From Phenylobacterium sp. (lineage in GTDB: Bacteria > Pseudomonadota > Alphaproteobacteria > Caulobacterales > Caulobacteraceae), in contig NZ_WGNY01000011.1 in assembly GCF_016124325.1 (NCBI RefSeq), positions 124,001 through 188,000 on the forward strand: DNA of 64,000 nucleotides. The letters run 5' to 3'. Within the stretch, counting starts at the first letter, position 1; every line of letters begins with the position of its first letter. The translations under genes and the position numbers were made by a program. Shown in pieces: positions 7,443 to 15,885 of the stretch. The notes below the pieces were generated by a model that saw only the letters and a list, made by a program, of their open reading frames with translations, made no database searches and was not told the origin of the DNA.

Positions 7443-7523
7443 AAACTTTAAGAATGGGGCCTTATTGTTCCGCGCAGATGGCGACATCTGAGCAAGCAAG
7501 GCTCTAGGGGACAAAGCCCAACA

Positions 7524-8513
7524 ATGCCCGAACTCTACGACGTCGCCGCGATCGGCAACGCCATCGTCGACGTGATCGCGCCCTGCAGCGACGCCTTTCT
7601 CGCCGAGAACGGCCTGACCAAGGGCGCCATGATGCTGGTCGACCCGCAGGCCAGCGCCACCCTCTATTCCCGCATGGCCCAGGCGGTGGAGGCCTCGGGC
7701 GGCTCGGCGGCCAACACCATCGCGGGCCTGGCCAGCTTCGGCGGCAAGGGCGCCTTCATGGGCAAGGTGGCCGACGACCAGCTGGGCAAGGTGTTCGCCC
7801 ACGACATGCGCGCCATCGGCGCCCGCTTCGAGAACCAGCCCCTGGTGGGCGGGCCGGCCACGGCCGTGTCGATGATCAACGTCACCCCCGACGCCCAGCG
7901 CACCATGTGCACCTTCCTGGGCGCCTCGGTGGAGTTCACCGACGCCGACGTCGACGCCGCCACGGTGGAGGCGGCCAAGATCGTCTACCTCGAGGGCTAT
8001 CTGTTCGACGCCGAGGCGGCCAGGCGGGCCTTCGCCAAGGCCGCGGCCCTGGCCCACGGCGCCGGGCGGATGATCGCGCTGACGCTGTCCGACAGCTTCG
8101 TCGTGGAACGCCACCGCGCGGCGCTCAAGGGCTTCATCGAAGGCCAGGTCGACCTCCTGTTCGCCAACGAGGCCGAGCTGACCTCGCTGTTCGAGACCGA
8201 CGACTTCGACGCCGCGCTCGAGGCGCTGCGCCCGCACGTTAAGATCGCCGCGGTGACCCGCAGCGAGAAGGGCTCGGTGATCCTCGACCACGGCGAGCGG
8301 CTGACCGTCGCCGCCGAAGGGGTGGAGAAAGTCGTGGACACGACCGGCGCGGGCGACCAATACGCGGCCGGATTCATGTTCGGCCTGTCCCGGGGGCGTC
8401 CGCTGCAGGTCTGTGGCAAGCTCGCCTCGCTGGCGGCGGCCGAGGTGATCTCGCACTACGGCCCGCGTCCGCAGGTGAGCCTGAAGGCGCTGGCCGAGTC
8501 CAAGGGGTACTGA
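7524..8513 (+). CDS. Adenosine kinase (PfkB family)
   Basis: A 329-aa carbohydrate kinase of the PfkB/ribokinase superfamily, most like bacterial adenosine kinases (ATP + adenosine to AMP + ADP). Seen in sequence: the N-terminal GNAIVDV motif, GGSAANTIAGLASFGG (about 59-74, substrate-lid and first PfkB signature) and the second signature DTTGAGDQYAAGF with catalytic Asp278. The N-terminus MPELYDVAAIGNAIVD fits the adenosine kinase subgroup. The hisB gene starts 3 nt after its stop. In Caulobacter-like genomes this kinase often precedes the his genes, so co-expression with histidine and purine metabolism is plausible. Confidence 0.88.
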   Translation: MPELYDVAAIGNAIVDVIAPCSDAFLAENGLTKGAMMLVDPQASATLYSRMAQAVEASGGSAANTIAGLASFGGKGAFMGKVADDQLGKVFAHDMRAIGARFENQPLVGGPATAVSMINVTPDAQRTMCTFLGASVEFTDADVDAATVEAAKIVYLEGYLFDAEAARRAFAKAAALAHGAGRMIALTLSDSFVVERHRAALKGFIEGQVDLLFANEAELTSLFETDDFDAALEALRPHVKIAAVTRSEKGSVILDHGERLTVAAEGVEKVVDTTGAGDQYAAGFMFGLSRGRPLQVCGKLASLAAAEVISHYGPRPQVSLKALAESKGY

Positions 8514-8516
8514 CCG

Positions 8517-9107
8517 ATGAGCCGCAAGGCCGAAGTCGTCCGCAACACCAAGGAGACCCAGATCCGCGTGGCCGTGGACCTGGACGGGACCGGCGTGTCC
8601 AAGGTCTCCACCGGGATCGGCTTCTTCGACCACATGCTCGACAGCTTCGCCCGCCACGGCGGCATCGACCTGGAGGTCGAGACCAAGGGCGACCTGCACA
8701 TCGACATGCACCACACCGTCGAGGACACCGGCATCGTGCTGGGCCAGGCGGTCAAGGAGGCGCTGGACGGCTTCAAGGGCGTCCGCCGCTTCGGCCACGC
8801 CTACATCCCGATGGACGAGACGCTCAGCCGCTGCGCCATCGACCTGTCGAACCGGCCCTACCTGATCTGGCGGGTCGAGTTCCGCACGCCGAAGGTGGGC
8901 GACATGGACACCGAGCTGTTCAAGGAGTTCCACCACGCGTTCGCCATGAACGCGGGCGCCTGCGTGCACCTGGAATGCCTGTACGGCGCCAACTCCCACC
9001 ACATCGCCGAGAGCGGGTTCAAGGCCCTGGCCCGGGCCCTGCGAACGGCCGTGGAGCTCGATCCAAAGACCCACGGACACGCCCCCTCCACCAAGGGCGT
9101 GCTGTAG
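8517..9107 (+). CDS. hisB: Imidazoleglycerol-phosphate dehydratase
   Basis: Converts imidazole glycerol phosphate to imidazole acetol phosphate in histidine synthesis. The 196-aa protein is the monofunctional form with no phosphatase domain. It contains the two metal-binding histidine motifs, [10 protein letters not shown] (HHTVED at 65-70) and the later [12 protein letters not shown], and the conserved FDHML at 37-41. It starts 3 nt after the adenosine kinase stop and opens the hisB-hisH-hisA-hisF-hisE run. A repeat fragment separates it from hisH. Confidence 0.97.
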   Translation: MSRKAEVVRNTKETQIRVAVDLDGTGVSKVSTGIGFFDHMLDSFARHGGIDLEVETKGDLHIDMHHTVEDTGIVLGQAVKEALDGFKGVRRFGHAYIPMDETLSRCAIDLSNRPYLIWRVEFRTPKVGDMDTELFKEFHHAFAMNAGACVHLECLYGANSHHIAESGFKALARALRTAVELDPKTHGHAPSTKGVL

Positions 9108-9120
9108 GGAGCGCCAGCCA

Positions 9121-9143
9121 GGAAAAGTGGAAACCGGTTTTCC
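9121..9143. repeat. Palindromic repeat, family R5 (short copy)
   Basis: GGAAAA-GTGGAAACCGG-TTTTCC between hisB and hisH is the inner part of the repeat seen at 7394-7442, without its outer arms. It lies 14 nt after the hisB stop and would form a short hairpin in the his transcript. Confidence 0.65.
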
Positions 9144-9179
9144 ATCCGGCTGCGCGACAAGAAAGGAATCCGGATCCCC

Positions 9180-9818
9180 ATGCAGCGTGTCGCCCTGATC
9201 GACTATGGGTCGGGCAACCTGCGCTCGGCCGAGAAAGCCCTGATCCGCGCCGCGGACGGCCGCGCGGAGATCGTCGTGACCCACGACCCCGCCGTCGTGG
9301 CCGCCGCCGACCGGGTGGTGCTGCCGGGCGTCGGCGCCTTCGCCGCCTGCATGTCGGCCCTGGCCGCGCGCGACGGCGTGATCGAGGCCATGACCGAGGC
9401 CGCCCAGGGCCGCGGCGTTCCGTTCCTCGGCATCTGCGTGGGCATGCAGCTCCTGGCTAGCCGCGGCCTGGAATTCGGCGCCACGGAGGGCCTGGGCTGG
9501 ATCCCCGGCGACGTGAAGATCATCCACCCCCGCGGCGGCCCGCACCTGAAGGTGCCGCACATGGGCTGGAACACGCTGGAGGCGGTGTCCGACCTGCCGA
9601 TGCTGGCCGGGCCCAAGGCCGGGGCGCCGGTCTATTTCACACATTCTTTCGCCATGTATCCGCAAGACACCGCCCACGTGGCGGCCTATGTGGACCACGG
9701 CGGGCGCTTCCCCGCCGCCGTCGCGCGCGGCAATCTGGCCGGGGTGCAGTTCCACCCCGAAAAATCGCAAGCCGTGGGGCTGAAGCTCCTGGCGGACTTC
9801 CTGGAGTGGCGTCCTTGA
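9180..9818 (+). CDS. hisH: Imidazole glycerol phosphate synthase, glutaminase subunit
   Basis: Class I glutamine amidotransferase of 212 aa that supplies ammonia to HisF. The triad is visible: nucleophile Cys86 in GICVGMQLL, and His192 and Glu194 in FHPEKS. The early oxyanion-strand motif LPGVGAF is at 48-54. hisA begins inside its last codons, so the two are translationally coupled. The R5 repeat fragment lies upstream. Everything expected of HisH is present, including the conserved PHMGWN stretch (126-131). Confidence 0.97.
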   Translation: MQRVALIDYGSGNLRSAEKALIRAADGRAEIVVTHDPAVVAAADRVVLPGVGAFAACMSALAARDGVIEAMTEAAQGRGVPFLGICVGMQLLASRGLEFGATEGLGWIPGDVKIIHPRGGPHLKVPHMGWNTLEAVSDLPMLAGPKAGAPVYFTHSFAMYPQDTAHVAAYVDHGGRFPAAVARGNLAGVQFHPEKSQAVGLKLLADFLEWRP

Positions 9819-10537
9819 TCCTCTACCCCGCCATCGACCTGAAAGACGGCCAGTGCGTGCGCGTGCTTCACGGCGACCTGTCGACCGCCACGGTCTTCAA
9901 CAACGACCCCGGCGCCCAGGCGCGCGCCTTCGTCGAGGCCGGCTTCCACTGGATCCACGTGGTCGACCTGAACGGCGCCGTCTCGGGCAAGGCCGTCAAC
10001 GCCGGCGCCGTCGAGGCGATCCTGGCCGCGGTCTCCGCCCCGGTGCAGCTCGGCGGCGGCATCCGCACGCTGAAGGACGTGGAGCGCTGGATCGAGGCGG
10101 GCGTCAGCCGGGTGATCCTCGGCACGGTGGCGGTGAAGCAGCCCGACATCGTGCTGAAAGCCGCCCAGCTCTATCCCGAGCAGATCGCCGTCAGCGTCGA
10201 CGTCCGCGCCGGCAAGGTGGCCGTCGACGGCTGGACCGCCGACACCGATCTCGACGCCGTGACGGTGGCGCGGCGCTTCGAGGACGCCGGCGTCGCCGCC
10301 CTGATCGTCACCGACATCGACCGCGACGGCACCGTGATGGGCTTCAACGTCGAGGTGTTCGGCGCCATGGCCGACGCCGTGAAGATCCCGGTCATCGCCG
10401 CCGGCGGCCTGGCTTCGGTGGCCGACATCGAGCGCCTGAAGAAGCGCAAGGGCGCGCCGATCGCCGGCGCCGTCCTGGGCCGCGCCCTCTACAACGGCGC
10501 CATCGACCCGGCCGAGGCCCTGGGCGTGGCCGCGTGA
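9806..10537 (+). CDS. hisA: Phosphoribosylformimino-5-aminoimidazole carboxamide ribotide isomerase
   Basis: Beta/alpha-barrel isomerase of about 243 aa converting ProFAR to PRFAR. Counted from the GTG at 9806, the catalytic Asp residues are Asp11 (YPAIDLKDG) and Asp132 (VSVDVRAG), with half-barrel phosphate sites at GGGIRT and the C-terminal GGL. Two starts are possible: GTG 9806, or TTG 9815, which overlaps the hisH stop as TTGA and has GGAG 8 nt upstream. The second gives an N-terminus [10 protein letters not shown] that is closer to family length. hisF follows after 7 nt. Confidence 0.95.
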   Translation: MASLILYPAIDLKDGQCVRVLHGDLSTATVFNNDPGAQARAFVEAGFHWIHVVDLNGAVSGKAVNAGAVEAILAAVSAPVQLGGGIRTLKDVERWIEAGVSRVILGTVAVKQPDIVLKAAQLYPEQIAVSVDVRAGKVAVDGWTADTDLDAVTVARRFEDAGVAALIVTDIDRDGTVMGFNVEVFGAMADAVKIPVIAAGGLASVADIERLKKRKGAPIAGAVLGRALYNGAIDPAEALGVAA

Positions 10538-10544
10538 TCCGCCG

Positions 10545-11315
10545 ATGCTGAAGACCCGCGTCATCCCCTGCCTGGACGTCAAGGACGGCCGGGTGGTGAA
10601 GGGCGTGCAGTTCGTCGCCCTGCGCGACGCCGGCGATCCCGTCGAGCAGGCCCGCGCCTACGACGCCGCCGGCGCCGACGAGCTGATGTTCCTCGACATC
10701 ACCGCCAGCCACGAGAACCGCGGCATCATCTTCGACGTGGTGGCCCGCACGGCCGACGTCTGCTTCATGCCGCTCAGCGTCGGCGGCGGCATCCGCAACG
10801 TCGAGACCGGCCGCAAGTTGCTGCTGGCCGGCGCCGACAAGATCAGCCTCAACACCGCCGTGGTCGAGAACCGCGACCTCGTCAGCGCCTGCGCCGACGC
10901 CTTCGGCAGCCAGGCGGTCGTCGTGGCCATCGACGCCAAGAAGACCGGCGACCGCTGGCACGTCTTCACCTACGGCGGGCGCAACGACACCGGCCTCGAC
11001 GCCGTCGACTACGCCCGCGAGGTGGTCGCGAAGGGGGCCGGCGAGATCCTGCTCACCTCCATGGACCGCGACGGCGCCAAGATCGGCTACGACCTGGAGC
11101 TTACCCGCGCCGTCAGCACCGCCGTCGGCGTGCCCGTGATCGCCTCGGGCGGCGCCGGGACCGTCCAGCACCTGATCGATGCGGTGAACGCCGGCGCCGA
11201 CGCCGTGCTGGCCGCCTCGATCTTCCACTTCGGCGAGATCGGCATCGGCGAGGCCAAGGCCGCCATGGCCGCCGCCGGCGTCCCCGTGCGCCTGACCGAG
11301 GAGGTCCCCGCATGA
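10545..11315 (+). CDS. hisF: Imidazole glycerol phosphate synthase, cyclase subunit
   Basis: A 256-aa TIM-barrel that uses ammonia from HisH to convert PRFAR into imidazole glycerol phosphate and AICAR. Catalytic acids Asp11 (PCLDVKDG) and Asp130 (VAIDAKK) are in place, as are the phosphate-binding GGGIRN (80-85) and the late GGAGT. It is the partner of hisH two genes upstream. Its stop overlaps the hisE start (ATGA), so hisE translation is coupled to hisF. Confidence 0.97.
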   Translation: MLKTRVIPCLDVKDGRVVKGVQFVALRDAGDPVEQARAYDAAGADELMFLDITASHENRGIIFDVVARTADVCFMPLSVGGGIRNVETGRKLLLAGADKISLNTAVVENRDLVSACADAFGSQAVVVAIDAKKTGDRWHVFTYGGRNDTGLDAVDYAREVVAKGAGEILLTSMDRDGAKIGYDLELTRAVSTAVGVPVIASGGAGTVQHLIDAVNAGADAVLAASIFHFGEIGIGEAKAAMAAAGVPVRLTEEVPA

Positions 11316-11641
11316 ACAGCCGCTTCGCCGAGGTCGTCGAACGCCTGGCCGCCACCATCGAGGCCCGCCGCGACGGCGATACGTCCACCTCCTACACCGC
11401 CCAGCTGCTGAGCGACCTGGAGCGGGCCTCGAAGAAGTTCGGGGAAGAGGCCGTCGAGGCCGTCATCGCCGCCGCCCGCGGCGACCGCGAGGGCCTGATC
11501 GCCGAGAGCGCCGACCTCGTCTACCACTGGCTGGTGGTGCTGGCCGCCAGCGGCGTCTCGCTCGACGAGGTGGCCGAGCGCCTGGCGGCCCGCGAGGGGA
11601 CCAGCGGCCTGGCCGAGAAGGCCGCCCGGAAGAAGAGCTAG
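11312..11641 (+). CDS. hisE: Phosphoribosyl-ATP pyrophosphatase
   Basis: A 109-aa all-helical MazG-like NTP pyrophosphohydrolase that releases pyrophosphate from phosphoribosyl-ATP, the second step of histidine synthesis. The signature [14 protein letters not shown] followed by [13 protein letters not shown] (metal-binding EExxE and ExxD) is intact. It closes the hisBHAFE run; hisG, hisD, hisC and hisI are not in this window. The final TAG overlaps the stop of the convergent smr gene (shared CTAG), so no terminator separates them. Confidence 0.95.
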   Translation: MNSRFAEVVERLAATIEARRDGDTSTSYTAQLLSDLERASKKFGEEAVEAVIAAARGDREGLIAESADLVYHWLVVLAASGVSLDEVAERLAAREGTSGLAEKAARKKS

Positions 11642-12183
11642 TCCCGCGGCTTGCGCTTCAACGCCACATAGAGCGCCCCTTCGCCGCCGTGGCGGCGGTG
11701 GGCCTCGGAAATCCCGGCGACGATGTGGGCCAGGTGCGGCGCGGCCAGCCACTCCGGCGTGTGCCGCCGCAGCACCCCGTCGCCCTGCACGCCCTTGCCG
11801 GTGATGACCAGCACCGCCCGCCAGCCCTCGTCGAACGCCCGCTTGAGGAAGGCTTCCAGCACGGCGCGGGCGCGATCCTGGGTCAGGCCGTGCAGGTCGA
11901 GCCGGGCGCCGATCTCCTCCCGCTCCTTGACGATCCGGTGGCGACGGTTGGGCTCGATGCGGTCCTTTCCCTCCCCCTTGTGGGGAGGGTGGGCGGGGCG
12001 CAGCCCCGCTCGGGTGGGGGGCGGCGCGGGCGGCTTCCCCACCCCGCTCGCTTCGCGAGTCGGCCCTCCCCATGAAGGGGAGGGAACATCGGAGCTTGGC
12101 GCCTTGCGGCCGGGCAGGGGGTGCACCGTGCCGGTGACCAGCGACCAGAGCCGCGCCTCCTCGGGCTTCAGCGGCCGCTTCAT
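11638..12183 (-). CDS. smr: Smr-domain protein carrying an in-frame palindromic repeat
   Basis: A 181-aa protein. Residues 91-178 form a Smr domain, typical of RNA or DNA structure-specific nucleases and MutS2-like tails, with LDLHGL at 95-100, VITGKGVQG at about 126-134 and GGEGALYVALKR at the end. Residues 1-30 and 74-90 are the usual alphaproteobacterial Smr N-terminus (MKRPLKPEEARLW). Residues about 33-73 are encoded by a family R2 repeat (11966-12086) and are low-complexity Pro/Gly/Ser/Lys sequence. The ATG overlaps the mltA stop (ATGA). The protein probably tolerates the insert because it falls in the linker. Confidence 0.88.
   Translation of the reverse strand: MKRPLKPEEARLWSLVTGTVHPLPGRKAPSSDVPSPSWGGPTREASGVGKPPAPPPTRAGLRPAHPPHKGEGKDRIEPNRRHRIVKEREEIGARLDLHGLTQDRARAVLEAFLKRAFDEGWRAVLVITGKGVQGDGVLRRHTPEWLAAPHLAHIVAGISEAHRRHGGEGALYVALKRKPRD
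11966..12086. repeat. Palindromic repeat, family R2, inside smr
   Basis: About 120 bp bounded by TTTCCCTCCCCCTTGTGGGG on the left and CCCTCCCCATGAAGGGGAGG on the right, with GGGCGGGGCGCAGCCCC and CCCGCTCGCTTCGCGAG internal arms. Relatives lie between secB and dnaQ (14632-14781) and upstream of the quinone oxidoreductase stop (25402-25483), both intergenic. This copy alone is inside an open reading frame and keeps the frame. Confidence 0.8.
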
Positions 12184-13340
12184 CGCGGGACCAGCCGCCA
12201 GAGCCGCAGCGTATGGCGCACGCGGCCGGCCTCCGCGCCCGCCGCCGGGCCCTCGCCCATGTAGAGGTCGGCCCGCACCGCGCCCTTGATCGCCCCGCCC
12301 ACGTCGAGCGCGGTCACCAGGCGCTGGTAGGTGGGGAAGGCGCCCGCCAGGATCGGGGCCTCGCCGTCGATCCACAACAGCTCGCCGAAGGGATGGAACG
12401 CCGGGTCGACCGCCGCCGCCCGTCCGCCGGGCAGGGGGACGTTGGCGGCGCCCACCGGCGGGCGGCCGTCGTCGGGGGCCAGCCGGAAGAAGGCGAAGCG
12501 CGGGTTCAGCCGCATGATCGCGTCGGCCTCGGGCCCGCGATGCGCCGCCAGCCAGGCCCGGATCGAGTCCGCCGAGATGTTGTCGGCCGCCAGCAGCCCC
12601 TTGTCGCGCATGGGATTGGCGATCCCGGCGAAGGGCCGGCCGTTGTTGGCGGCGTAGAGCGCCTTCATCCGGCTCCCGTCGGCGAACACCAGCACGCCCG
12701 AGCCCTGCACCTGCAGGAAGAACAGGTCCTCGGGCCGCATCCAGGCCAGCGGCGCCGTCGCCGGCCGCGCCTCGATCTCCGCCCGGTCGGGGTAGGGCCG
12801 GGTCGCACCGTCCGGGCCGGTCTGGATCACCGTCCCGTCGGGCTGGACCGCGAGGTCGGCCGGCTTGGCCCGCACCGGGGCGCTGAACTCGGCGTCGGGC
12901 TTGCGCCGCGCGGGATAGATCGGGGCGAAATAGGCGGTCAGCACGCCTTCGCCGGCGAAGCGCTCGGCCTGGAAGAAGCGCTCGAAGAACGCCCGCCCGT
13001 CGCCCGGGGCCACGTCCTCCGGCAGGCGCGCCCGGAAGCAGAGCGAGGCCAGCATCGGCTCCCTGGCGATCCCGCAGGTGGCGCGATAGGCGGCGAAGGC
13101 CGCGTCATGGTCCTCGGCCGCCCAGCCGGGCAGGTCGGAGAGCTCGACGCGCGGAGGCGGCTCGGGCGGGGGTTGCGGGGCTGGCGACGGAGCCGGCGCG
13201 GGCCCGGGAAGCGGCGGCAGGCCGGGCGGAACCGGGCCGTGTTCGTAGGGGGTCGTGCAGGCCGCCAAGCTCAAGGCCGCAAGGCTCAAGGCCGCAGGGA
13301 CGAGGCCGGCCCTCGCCGCGAAGGCGCCCCCCTGTCGCAC
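12180..13340 (-). CDS. mltA: Membrane-bound lytic murein transglycosylase A
   Basis: A 386-aa lipoprotein: signal peptide with lipobox LAAC (Cys28), then a Pro-rich linker (about 33-65), then the MltA barrel domain containing LTAYFAPIYPARR and the C-terminal 3D-type domain with ALDVGGAIKGAVRADLYMG. It cleaves peptidoglycan glycan strands to 1,6-anhydro ends at the outer membrane. The start is GTG at 13340, 7 nt after the Tim44-domain gene's stop. The arrangement timA-mltA-smr, with a 4-nt overlap to smr, indicates one operon. Confidence 0.93.
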   Translation of the reverse strand: MRQGGAFAARAGLVPAALSLAALSLAACTTPYEHGPVPPGLPPLPGPAPAPSPAPQPPPEPPPRVELSDLPGWAAEDHDAAFAAYRATCGIAREPMLASLCFRARLPEDVAPGDGRAFFERFFQAERFAGEGVLTAYFAPIYPARRKPDAEFSAPVRAKPADLAVQPDGTVIQTGPDGATRPYPDRAEIEARPATAPLAWMRPEDLFFLQVQGSGVLVFADGSRMKALYAANNGRPFAGIANPMRDKGLLAADNISADSIRAWLAAHRGPEADAIMRLNPRFAFFRLAPDDGRPPVGAANVPLPGGRAAAVDPAFHPFGELLWIDGEAPILAGAFPTYQRLVTALDVGGAIKGAVRADLYMGEGPAAGAEAGRVRHTLRLWRLVPR

Positions 13341-13347
13341 GGTCGTG

Positions 13348-13986
13348 TCAGGCCTCGGCGGCGTCCACGTGGACGAGCGTCCAGTTGGGATCGCGGCTCT
13401 TCAGCCGGCGCTCGAAGGTCCACAGCTCGGCGGTGCGCCGGTCGTCGACGCCCTCGCCCTCGGGGCCCTTGGTGCGGCTGCGGAATTCGGCCAGGAAGCG
13501 CACGGTCACGCGGGCCAGGTCGCCCGAGACCACGTCGGCCTTCTCCAGGTCGGCCCGCGGCGCGTGGAAGAACTCGACGGTTTCGGTCCGGCCCTCGGCC
13601 TGGCGCTGGTCGATCACCCCCTCGAAGCTCTCCATCACCGACGGCGCGAGCAGGTTGCGGAGCGTCTCCTTGTCGCCGTCGGCGAAGGCCTTGACGATCA
13701 TCTCGTAGGCGCCCTTCGCCCCGGCGAGGAACCGGTTCATGTCGAAGTTCGGGTCCTTGGCCTTCACCGCGGCCAGGCCGGTGAGCTGCACGCCGTCCTC
13801 GGCCGTGTCGACCACGCGATCGGGCGCGCGCACCCGGGCCGGCGCCGCTTCGGCGGCGGGCCTCTGCTCTTCCGGCTGGCGGCCGACCCTGCGGCCCAGC
13901 ACCGAATAGAGCTGGTACAGGACGATGGCGGCGAGACCGGCGAGGATGATCAGTTCGAGGGTTTGCAACGAAGGTCTTTCGGACAC
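13348..13986 (-). CDS. Tim44/TimA-family protein
   Basis: A protein of about 212 aa with an N-terminal membrane anchor (LELIILAGLAAIVLYQLYSVLG), a Pro/Arg/Ala linker and a C-terminal Tim44-like domain (FLAGAKGAYEMIVKAFADGD, then EFRSRTKGPEGEG and ELWTFERR). Alphaproteobacterial members are thought to be inner-membrane import- or transport-related relatives of mitochondrial Tim44. No ATG is near; GTG 13986 (MSERPSLQT) or TTG 13968 (MQTLELII) are the plausible starts, and I list the GTG. It faces secB divergently and leads the timA-mltA-smr operon. Confidence 0.85.
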   Translation of the reverse strand: MSERPSLQTLELIILAGLAAIVLYQLYSVLGRRVGRQPEEQRPAAEAAPARVRAPDRVVDTAEDGVQLTGLAAVKAKDPNFDMNRFLAGAKGAYEMIVKAFADGDKETLRNLLAPSVMESFEGVIDQRQAEGRTETVEFFHAPRADLEKADVVSGDLARVTVRFLAEFRSRTKGPEGEGVDDRRTAELWTFERRLKSRDPNWTLVHVDAAEA

Positions 13987-14019
13987 GGACGGCGCGGACC
14001 CAGGGCCCACGATCTTACA

Positions 14020-14048
14020 TATATAGCCCCTTGCGAGGCCCGCGTCAG
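14020..14048 (-). promoter_or_regulatory. Predicted promoter for the timA-mltA-smr operon
   Basis: On the minus strand, CTGACG (14048-14043) and TATATA (14025-14020) are spaced by exactly 17 nt. A start near 14013 would give a leader of about 26 nt to the GTG at 13986. The TATATA block is the only AT-rich patch in the timA-secB divergent gap. Confidence 0.5.
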
Positions 14049-14140
14049 GGGCGGCGTTGCATCGCAGGGGGCCGCATGATAGCCGCTCGCCCCGAAAGGC
14101 GCGATCCTCGCGGCCCATTTTAGAGAACATCCGTCACGCC

Positions 14141-14626
14141 ATGACCGACACAGACGCCGGCGCAGCCGCGCCGGAAGGGCAGGGCGCCGAGCCCGGCATC
14201 CGCATCCTGGCCCAGTTCATCCGCGACCTGTCGTTCGAGAATCCGCGCGCGCCCGACGCCCTGCGCCCCGGCCAGGACCAGCCCCAGATCGACCTCAACG
14301 TCGAGATGAACGCCCGCGGCCGCGAGGACGGCCTGTTCGAGGTGGACCTGAAGCTCTCGGCCCGCGCCGCGCGCACCGACGGCCCGCTGTTCATGGTCGA
14401 GCTGCTGTACGGCGGCGTGTTCCAGATCACCGGCGTGCCGGCCGAGGAGATGGAGCCGGTGCTGCTGATCGAGTGCCCGCGCTTCCTGTTCCCGTTCGCG
14501 CGGCGGATCATCGCCGAGGTCAGCTCGGAAGGCGGCTTCCCGCCCTTCCTGATCGATCCGATCGATTTCGGCGGCGTCTACGCCGCCCGCAAGGCCCAGG
14601 GCGAACCCCAGATCGGCCACGCGTAG
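14141..14626 (+). CDS. secB: Protein-export chaperone SecB
   Basis: A 161-aa tetrameric cytosolic chaperone that delivers unfolded preproteins to SecA. The family core is clear: [14 protein letters not shown] at the N-terminus, then [29 protein letters not shown] and the [10 protein letters not shown] motif near the C-terminus. The start at 14141 (MTDTDAGAA) was preferred to upstream in-frame codons because homologues begin about 15-20 residues before the ILAQF motif. It is divergent from timA. A family R2 repeat follows the stop. Confidence 0.96.
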   Translation: MTDTDAGAAAPEGQGAEPGIRILAQFIRDLSFENPRAPDALRPGQDQPQIDLNVEMNARGREDGLFEVDLKLSARAARTDGPLFMVELLYGGVFQITGVPAEEMEPVLLIECPRFLFPFARRIIAEVSSEGGFPPFLIDPIDFGGVYAARKAQGEPQIGHA

Positions 14627-14631
14627 AGCGT

Positions 14632-14781
14632 TTCCCTCCCCTTCATGGGGAGGGACAGACCGCGAAGCGGTCAGGGTGGGGAAAGTAAGGGGCAGGGGCG
14701 CGGACGTGGACGCCTGGCCCACGGATCCCCACCCGGCCGTCGCTTCGCTCCGGCCACCCTCCCCATGAAGGGGAGGGGAAG
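14632..14781. repeat. Palindromic repeat, family R2, between secB and dnaQ
   Basis: This element fills the convergent gap between the secB and dnaQ stop codons. Its ends are TTCCCTCCCCTTCATGGGGA and CCTCCCCATGAAGGGGAGGGG, which are inverted copies. Internal arms include GACCGCGAAGCGGTC. It could act as a bidirectional terminator-like structure, although no T-run follows. Confidence 0.75.
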
Positions 14782-14782
14782 A

Positions 14783-15487
14783 CTACAGCCCGAACCGGCT
14801 CCAGAGGTCTTCGCTCTTCACCGTTTCGCGGATGAAGGCGGCGTGGACCTCGCGCTCGGCCTCGGTCGAGCGCGGAGCCAGGGGCCGGGACCTGGCGCCA
14901 TAGGCCGCCCGTGCGGTGATCGCCGCGGCCTCGCCCAGCGCGCCGCCGCCCAGCGCCAGGCTGCGCTCGCGGCCGCCCTTCAGCTCCAGATAGACCGCCG
15001 CCAGCAGCTTGGCGTCGATCAGGGCCCCGTGCTTCTCGCGTTCGCTCAGCGAGATCTTGAAGCGCTTGCAGAGCGCATCCAGCGAGTTGTGCATCCCCGG
15101 GAAGCGCTGCTTGGCCAGCGCCAGGGTGTCGATCCAGCGATGTTCGGGGATCTCGACCCGGTTGCAGTTGGCGAGCTCCCAGTTGAGGAAGCCCCGGTCG
15201 AAGCCGGCGTTGTGGGCGATCAGCCGCGCCTCGCCGACGAACTCGAGGAAGGCGTCGGCCACCTCGGGCTCCTCGAACTTCGGCTTGCCCCGCAGGAAGG
15301 CGCTCGACAGCCCGTGGACCTTCTCCGCCTCGGCCGGCATGTCGCGGCAGGGGTCGATATAGACGTGGAAGCTGCGCCCGGTGGGCACGAAGTCCTCGAT
15401 CTCCAGGCAGGCCAGCTCCACCAGCCGGTCGCCGGTCCTGGGATCGAAGCCGGTGGTCTCGGTGTCGAGGACGATCTCGCGGGCCAT
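14783..15487 (-). CDS. dnaQ: DNA polymerase III epsilon subunit (3'-5' proofreading exonuclease)
   Basis: A 234-aa DEDDh exonuclease. Exo I motif LDTETTGFD supplies Asp8/Glu10, Exo II is AHNAGFDRGFL, and Exo III is EKHGALIDAKLLAAVYLEL. The C-terminal tail after about residue 185 would carry the alpha-subunit binding region. The start at 15487 (MAREIVLDTE) follows ACAAGGGC and fits the family; the frame extends upstream without conserved sequence. It is separated by 7 nt from an upstream GIY-YIG gene and lies in the ppsR-maf-aroE-coaE-dnaQ direction leading away from the origin. Confidence 0.96.
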   Translation of the reverse strand: MAREIVLDTETTGFDPRTGDRLVELACLEIEDFVPTGRSFHVYIDPCRDMPAEAEKVHGLSSAFLRGKPKFEEPEVADAFLEFVGEARLIAHNAGFDRGFLNWELANCNRVEIPEHRWIDTLALAKQRFPGMHNSLDALCKRFKISLSEREKHGALIDAKLLAAVYLELKGGRERSLALGGGALGEAAAITARAAYGARSRPLAPRSTEAEREVHAAFIRETVKSEDLWSRFGL

Positions 15488-15494
15488 GCCCTTG

Positions 15495-15875
15495 TCATGC
15501 CGTGGTGCGCGCATCTTGTGAACCCGGCGCGTCACGGATGTCGGGGTGGAGGGGCGGAAGCGCCATGATCTCGGAGTAGAGATCGGCCCAGTAGGGGTTC
15601 TCCGCTTCGATCAGGCGCATCTTCCAAGTGCGGCGCCAGCGTTTGAGCCGCTTCTCGAACCGGATCGCTTCATGCACGTCGCTGAAGTCGCGAAAATAGA
15701 CCAGGCGATCGAGGCCATAGGTCTTTGTGAAACCTGCGATTTCGCCCGCCCTGTGCTCGGCGATCCGACGCTCCAGCGAGTTCGTGACGCCGACGTAGAG
15801 GGTCCCGTACCGGCCGTTGGTCAGGATGTAGACCCAGTAGAACCGATTCAACTCCTCCCCCTCGGCTGTCATCAT
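15495..15875 (-). CDS. GIY-YIG nuclease-family protein (UPF0213/YhbQ-like)
   Basis: A 126-aa single-domain GIY-YIG protein. The signature runs WVYILTNGRYGTLYVGVTNSL with the first Tyr pair, followed by RRIAEHRAGEIAGFTKTYGLDRLVYF and the catalytic-type EAIRFEKRLKRW segment. Such short proteins are widespread in this family and usually solitary; DNA substrates are unknown. The ATG codons at 15875 and 15872 are both possible. The gene lies, with an R1 repeat, between coaE and dnaQ, which I expect to be adjacent in related genomes. Confidence 0.85.
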   Translation of the reverse strand: MMTAEGEELNRFYWVYILTNGRYGTLYVGVTNSLERRIAEHRAGEIAGFTKTYGLDRLVYFRDFSDVHEAIRFEKRLKRWRRTWKMRLIEAENPYWADLYSEIMALPPLHPDIRDAPGSQDARTTA

Positions 15876-15885
15876 CCCCAACGCC

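Noticed and set aside
15495..15875. GIY-YIG protein as an intron homing endonuclease
   Set aside because: It is a short single-domain protein without the DNA-binding extensions of homing enzymes, and no intron is visible.
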